DNA of 64,000 nt from NCBI GenBank assembly GCA_028023455.1, contig JAQFVV010012396.1:9900085-9964084 (forward strand), given 5' to 3'. Numbering within the stretch: the stretch's first letter is position 1; every line of letters starts with the position of its first letter. The DNA is from Epiperipatus broadwayi. Taxonomy: Eukaryota; Onychophora; Udeonychophora; Euonychophora; Peripatidae. Of this stretch, positions 59,038 through 64,000 are shown piece by piece. The position numbers were made by a program, and so were the translations under genes. The notes under the pieces were generated by a model that did not search any database, had not been told where the DNA came from, and saw only the letters and a list, made by a program, of their open reading frames with translations.

Positions 59038-59549
59038 TATGGGTGCCAATTTAATTTGTGCTCATGGCCATTTTGAAATCTAAAGACCAGCCAAAAACAC
59101 CGCTGACACATCCAACCGATAAATGACATCAATATTGAATAAAAATACTTTAAATTCATATTTTAGAAATTATAAGCTAGTAATAATAATATGCTTTATT
59201 TCATATTGGCATATAGTATAATCTTTTAATATTTGGAAATTATAAGCATGGTTTGATCAGACTTCTGCAACTTTTGACCAATACTTCATATCTGCCAAAT
59301 CATCTTTTCCCCCCTCTCTGCAAATTCTGGTGCTTTACAGCATCATATTCAAATATTTTATGATGAAGGTAATTTTTTTTATAAAAAATCTCTAATAAAA
59401 TAAAGCATATTATTTTTACTAGCTTCTAATTTCTAAAATGTGAATTTAATGTACTTTTATTCAATATTTATGTCATTTATCAGTTGAATGGGTTAGCGGT
59501 GGTTTTTAGATTTCAAAATGGCCATGAGCGCAAACTAAATCAGGACCTA
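59038..59549. repeat. Large fold-back element (about 510 bp, arms about 155-165 bp)
   Basis: The left arm (about 59038-59202) and right arm (about 59397-59549) are inverted copies, about 85% identical. They share GCTCATGGCCATTTTGAAAT, GATAAATGACAT, AATATTGAATAAAA, TTTTAGAAATTA and ATGCTTTATTT blocks. The loop of about 195 bp contains CTGCAAATTCTGGTGC. It is non-coding; the minus-strand open frame at 58947-59159 lies across one arm. It could be a MITE or a source of long double-stranded RNA. Confidence 0.75.
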
Positions 59550-60292
59550 AATATGTTACACAACAGTTTGCAAAATTATATAATAAAGTCCATCATAAAT
59601 CTTGATGTTTATATAATAACATTACTGACATTTGCAATGGATTTTTATCACGTGATTTTATAAACTTTTACATGATGTAATCAGAGATTTAAATTTCTGT
59701 GAAGTTTAGCATGGTGTTGGAATGGTAAATTCAAAAACTAAAAACTTATTGGATTGATTTCTAATTGAAGAAAGTAAAAAAATAATGTGTTCAATTGAAT
59801 CACTTGATTTCCCAAGTACAGTCTCTTATTTATTTATAAAATACTTTTAAAAACAATTGGAATAATGTTTATTGGGGCGGGGGGGTAAACAAATGATAAC
59901 ACACTCTTCAGTCTGGAAATGAAATATTTATCTTGTACATTCTAAATATAATAATATAATTGGCTAAAAACAATTTCAAAGTTATATATTAAACATATTT
60001 ATATATAAAAAAGATTGCTATGTGTAAATATAACAATCTTGCACTAATGTCAGAATGATCTTTAATTTAACTGTATGCAATTTAAAAACTGTTTTATCTT
60101 TTTTTCTTAATAATCTGGATTTATTTTTGTTAAATTATAATTTTTTTATTCAATGATGAACTTTATTCATCCAAAAAACAAAATAGGTACCTTATAACTT
60201 GCAACTTAGGTGACAAGATATGACCAATACAATTGGTATTAGGGACATCTGGGGAAAAAATAAGAACATATAATTATTATAAAATGATGATT

Positions 60293-62899
60293 TTACAAAT
60301 TTGCTATGATTGGTTGAGATACAGGAATATTTAATAGCTTCCATGTGTCCTCATGGAGTTTAGCATAGAAAACGTTGCAGTCCCTCTCTTTCAGTATTTT
60401 AATAATACTGAACAAATCACTAAATAGATTCCCTGAATTTCTACCAAATGTAATGTTGTACCTAAGGATCCACAATGAATAGTTCAGCGTGATAGAGTCT
60501 TTTTCTTGAAAAAACACTAGCCTGATTATATCTTGAATATTGAAAATTCTGTCCTTATATGATATCATCTATCAGCTGATTAATGATTTATACTGCTGTA
60601 GAATTTTGCACTCATATAGGAAGTGCTGCAATGTTTCATTTGCACCATTGCACATTTGATATTGAGTATGTATTTTGTTAAGCCCTCTTTTATTTACTTG
60701 GAATTCATTAGCTGGCAGTGAGTGTATGTTTATTTTTAAAACAGGGTCTAAATATTTAGCCTCAAGCTTCCACAGTTTGAATGTTTAATGATGTATTCAT
60801 TGTTAACTTTGAGAACAGTTGGGTTTATTATGAAGGATTGACAGAACAGTTAATGAATGTCCCAATATTTGAGTTTATTCCCAATCGCCCTCACAATGAT
60901 TCCAGCACTTGTAACCAGATTGACAACCATGTCGTTTCCGGGGTAGGGACCAACCATTTGGTGACGGGTTATCAGTGGGAGCAACTAGGGAATAATTATA
61001 GTCCTCTGAGATTATTCTTCTAATTGTGACAAGTATTATGTGCTCTCTGTACTAGAAAAGAAGGGGTGGTATGTAGTCCTAGTCCATTGAGTTTTTTAGA
61101 TAAGCATGCCTTCCTAAGGCTGATTGCAACAGTTTTCTTTCTCCATAGGAATCCAGAACATAGGGAATTAATTTTTGCTATGAAGGTCTTGATAGGAAGG
61201 ATGATTGGAAGGAAGTAAATTTATTTTAGTGAATATTAACCAAGTTGAGTAGTGTGGCCTTGCCATAGAGAGACAGGTAAATGCCAGAGAGTGATTTGGG
61301 AGTATCTGTTATGCCCTTGGAAAGCATGTTTTGTACTTGGATTATCATGTCCCAAGGAGAAAGCATGAATAGGAACCCAAGGAACTTCTGTGGTGTGACT
61401 AGAAAGAGGATGGATTTTTCTTTCCAGATGACAATTTCCAGGCCGCAGACTTATCTCGATTGAAAAATAGCTGATATTGTTCTGTATACCAGTGTTGTAT
61501 GTCTTCCAGTATTGGCAATTAATCTGTAGATGGGAGGAGGATGAATACATCATCAACATATGCCAGGCATTTTACTTCCTGCCCAGCTTGGAAACGTACA
61601 CCCCAGAGAGATCTTTCAATCTTAAGTACCAATGGGTTAATGAATGCAGTAAATAATGTGCTCAGCAGAGATCCCTGGGGTATAGAGATGTTGGGACAAA
61701 GCCCCAGAGCAATTCTGCTATCCATCATAACAAGAATCTTGCTGTTACTAAGAAGGGTCTCCATGGTGGATAAGAGATTATCAGGAATAGGATAGGTTCT
61801 TAGTACTCTGATAAGATCAACCCTTACTGAGTCAAGGCAGCCTGAATGTCCAGTTGGACAGCTATGGGACTGAAATTTCTCTGACACTTCACATGTTTGA
61901 CCATTATTTTGAAAATAAAGGCTGCATCAATTGTGGACTGACCCCTACATACAAATTGTGAGGGAGATAAACTGGGATTAATTAGTTATTGGATCGAATC
62001 TTTGATCGTAGACTATTATTTTTATGAGGAGAGGTGTTATCAAAATAGGCCTAAGACTTGTGGGCTCTGATGGCAGCTGATTCTTTTTCAGAAATGGGAC
62101 TAGCGAGACCGGATATAGTTTCTCAATGACCTTGTAACTTCCAGCCAATTCATCCAGCATGTTAAGAATAATGGGGATGGTATAGTGGCTGAGGTGCAAA
62201 AGAAGAAACTTGGGTTTTGCATGTGGTCCAGGGTGGGTTTTGTCAGGAATTGGATTTTTAATTTATTTAGAATGGTGTTGGCCATAATTCCATGATGAGG
62301 AGCATTGTCAATGTTTAGAGTGCTTCTATTGTTCTGGATTTCTGAAGCTTTATCTTGAAATGATTTCTTATGATGATTAACATGTCTTCTCCTATATGAA
62401 ATTTGCCATTGATAGGTATGGAAGAGGTAATGACCTGCTTTCTTTTTGAACCCAGTGCCCACCCTAGATAGCTTCTAGTCCAGCAATGCTGATTATCCAA
62501 GAATCTCCAGGCTCACTTAACTGCAATGTATTCTGCTAGGGCCTTCTGTGCATCACAGTATTGTTGCTTGAGTAGAGTGATTTGATTAATGTCACAAAGT
62601 GAGTTCAAGTAATGTGCAATTTGATCCATTTCTGATAGTAATTTCAAGGGTCCATGAGAGTTCCATGTAAACCTGTTGATGAGAGATTGGAAAATGTCAA
62701 CAAAAGCTGTCCAAGCTGATACTGGGTCCAGACTCAGAATGTTTATTTTGAATAGGTGAATGTAAACCTCTGAGACAAGAGCTATAGGGGTGGTCTGCCT
62801 ATTAAGAAATCTAATTGTTTTTTTTAGTCCCAGGTTTATGGGTGGACCTGAACTGGCATCTATATCATTGTGCAAGACTTTATGGTCTGTGAAAACCAT
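60293..62899 (-). pseudogene. Decayed LINE reverse transcriptase, about 2.6 kb, several frameshifts
   Basis: On the minus strand, pieces in shifting frames form a non-LTR retrotransposon. 62899-62513 is a pre-RT region (VFTDHKVLHNDIDASS...). 62199-61978 contains FLKKNQLPSEPTSLRPILIT, the K-K...RPI pattern before motif A. About 61980-61860 has VQLDIQAALTQ in place of the D-x-x-x-AFD of motif A. 61887-61519 has SIPQGSLLSTLFTAFINPL (motif B) and CLAYVDDVFILLPS (motif C). The next part, in another frame, has KFLGFLFMLSP, like the FLG-x-PL block. 60568-60293 is a C-terminal piece. The architecture resembles the 11.5-13.4 kb LINE, though they are not close copies. The element is dead and antisense to the host gene. 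Confidence 0.75.
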
Positions 62900-63075
62900 A
62901 GTTTTAAATTTAATTAGAATTTTTGTTTTGATATTAATGTTTTATGTTATGTCATTGCTTTTCATTTCATCTAAGTTTTTTTATTCCCATCTAGTTAATA
63001 TTAGATTTATCACATGATCACCATTTCATATGCTTATGCAAACAATTAATAAGATTATCATCAAACTGTCCATGC

Positions 63076-63140
63076 AGTAGTGCCATCAAGTGCAAGCCTT
63101 CGTCTATTGATTATGAAGGCTTATACTTGGTGGCACTACT
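63076..63140. repeat. Imperfect 65-nt hairpin
   Basis: AGTAGTGCCATCAAGTGCAA and its downstream partner TACTTGGTGGCACTACT pair, with GCCTTC/GAAGGC closing an 11-14 base loop (TCTATTGATTA). The arms have only a few mismatches. A related half-site (CATCCATTGATTAGGAAG..ACTTGGTG) lies at 63510-63541. It could be a short transposon end or a hairpin RNA; nothing shows it is processed. Confidence 0.6.
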
Positions 63141-64000
63141 TTATGGAGAATTTGGCACTCTTATTAACAGCATGTGTAAACATATGAAATAGTCATCATG
63201 TGATGTTTTGATGATTTTATATCTAATCTGCCCAAGAGTAATGGTGACTGTGGTTTTTGAAAACAAGACAAAAAAAAAGTAACACTGCTGAACTGAGTTC
63301 AGATCTATATGACTATACAAGCAAATGAGTTTTGGTTGCAAACATTATGGTGTTTATAGTTAACCAAATATGTATAAGGTAGCTGCTGGACAGTTACAGT
63401 ACTCTCAAATCCGAAGCTCCTCACTGATGAAAGCCATAAGTTAGAAACTAGTCTGGGGATGTTGAATGAGTGGGCACTAGATAGGAATTTTATGCACAAA
63501 CCTTCCTGCATCCATTGATTAGGAAGACTTGCAACTTGGTGTCAGTACTCTTATTAATGTTAAATTTGTTTCATGTAATATTAGTTACTTTAAAAACCAT
63601 TGCTCATAAAGATAAATTTAAATTAAGGTGAAGATTGTTATATTAACAAATTCATTTCAAATTTTCATAACTGTTGGAGTATCATTCATTAACTTTAAAA
63701 ATTTGACCATCTATATTGTATAACTTATTGAAATTTATTGGCTTCATTTTCAAAGTACTTCATCTCTAGATACTGCAGTAATTGCCTCATCATTCTCAAA
63801 CATTAGATAATTATTTGTTTATAAGTGGGATATGAAAGTAAGTACTTTAAATTTAAATATTTAAATTGAATGCTATATAGGACATCAGAAAAATGCAAAT
63901 CTCCCTCATGATATGTTGAAACATTGGAGGAATGTAAATTATTGAAATCATCTAAGAAGATTGGTTTATATATTGCTTATAACACATCTTTCATGTACAC
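63141..64000. other. AT-rich intronic sequence to the window end
   Basis: No further synthetase exon, RNA gene or complete transposon was recognised. CACTCTTATTAA at about 63157 and GTACTCTTATTAATG at about 63546 may be repeat boundaries. Confidence 0.5.

Noticed and set aside
1-64000. CRISPR array, phage or bacterial defence system
   Set aside because: All arrays seen are degenerate eukaryotic minisatellites or transposon repeats; there are no regular spacers, no bacterial genes and no ribosome-binding sites.

Overview
The window is about 64 kb of AT-rich (by eye 70-75% A+T) animal nuclear DNA. It holds one spliced protein-coding gene on the + strand, with long introns filled with transposable elements. 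I saw no bacterial genes, operons, rRNA, tRNA genes or CRISPR arrays. Spliced exons with GT/AG borders, very long introns, several LINE lineages, LTR elements with primer-binding sites and hAT elements with 8-bp target duplications all point to a metazoan. An invertebrate seems more likely than a vertebrate, but I cannot name the taxon.

The gene encodes an acyl-CoA synthetase of the ANL superfamily (4-coumarate-CoA-ligase/luciferase-like group). Four consecutive internal exons are visible: 10238-10445, 17826-17932, 50136-50344 and 58042-58222. They join in frame to 235 residues that carry the AMP-binding P-loop [10 protein letters not shown]. The introns are about 7.4, 32.2 and 7.7 kb. The first exon(s) lie upstream, unseen or outside the window. 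The C-terminal half lies beyond 64,000.

Layout. 1-10.2 kb (upstream intron or 5' flank): a fold-back repeat at 1.7-2.1 kb, an LTR-like insertion at 4.3-6.2 kb, an 872-bp hAT with a perfect target duplication at 7.66-8.53 kb, and a copy of an interspersed repeat at 8.8-9.1 kb. Intron A (10.4-17.8 kb): a LINE 3' scrap, a LINE reverse transcriptase still open over 544 codons, a 186-bp SPIN-like hAT miniature element, and a degenerate tandem array. Intron B (17.9-50.1 kb): a nested LTR complex (21.06-29.26 kb), a second LTR-like insertion (29.56-31.96 kb), a perfect 59-bp hairpin, a minisatellite, an LTR with primer-binding site placed inside an interspersed repeat, a three-copy head-to-tail LINE tail array (43.0-46.0 kb), and another LINE 3' scrap. 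Intron C (50.3-58.0 kb): a three-copy inverted-repeat element and a perfect 47-bp hairpin. After the last visible exon: a large fold-back element (59.0-59.55 kb), a decayed LINE (60.3-62.9 kb) and a small hairpin.

The clearest unusual signals are the SPIN-like element (a family known for horizontal transfer between animals), two mismatch-free long hairpins in introns, the nested LTR insertion that can be read against its own sister LTR, and the fact that every recognisable LINE in the window lies antisense to the host gene. I found no undescribed multi-gene system.
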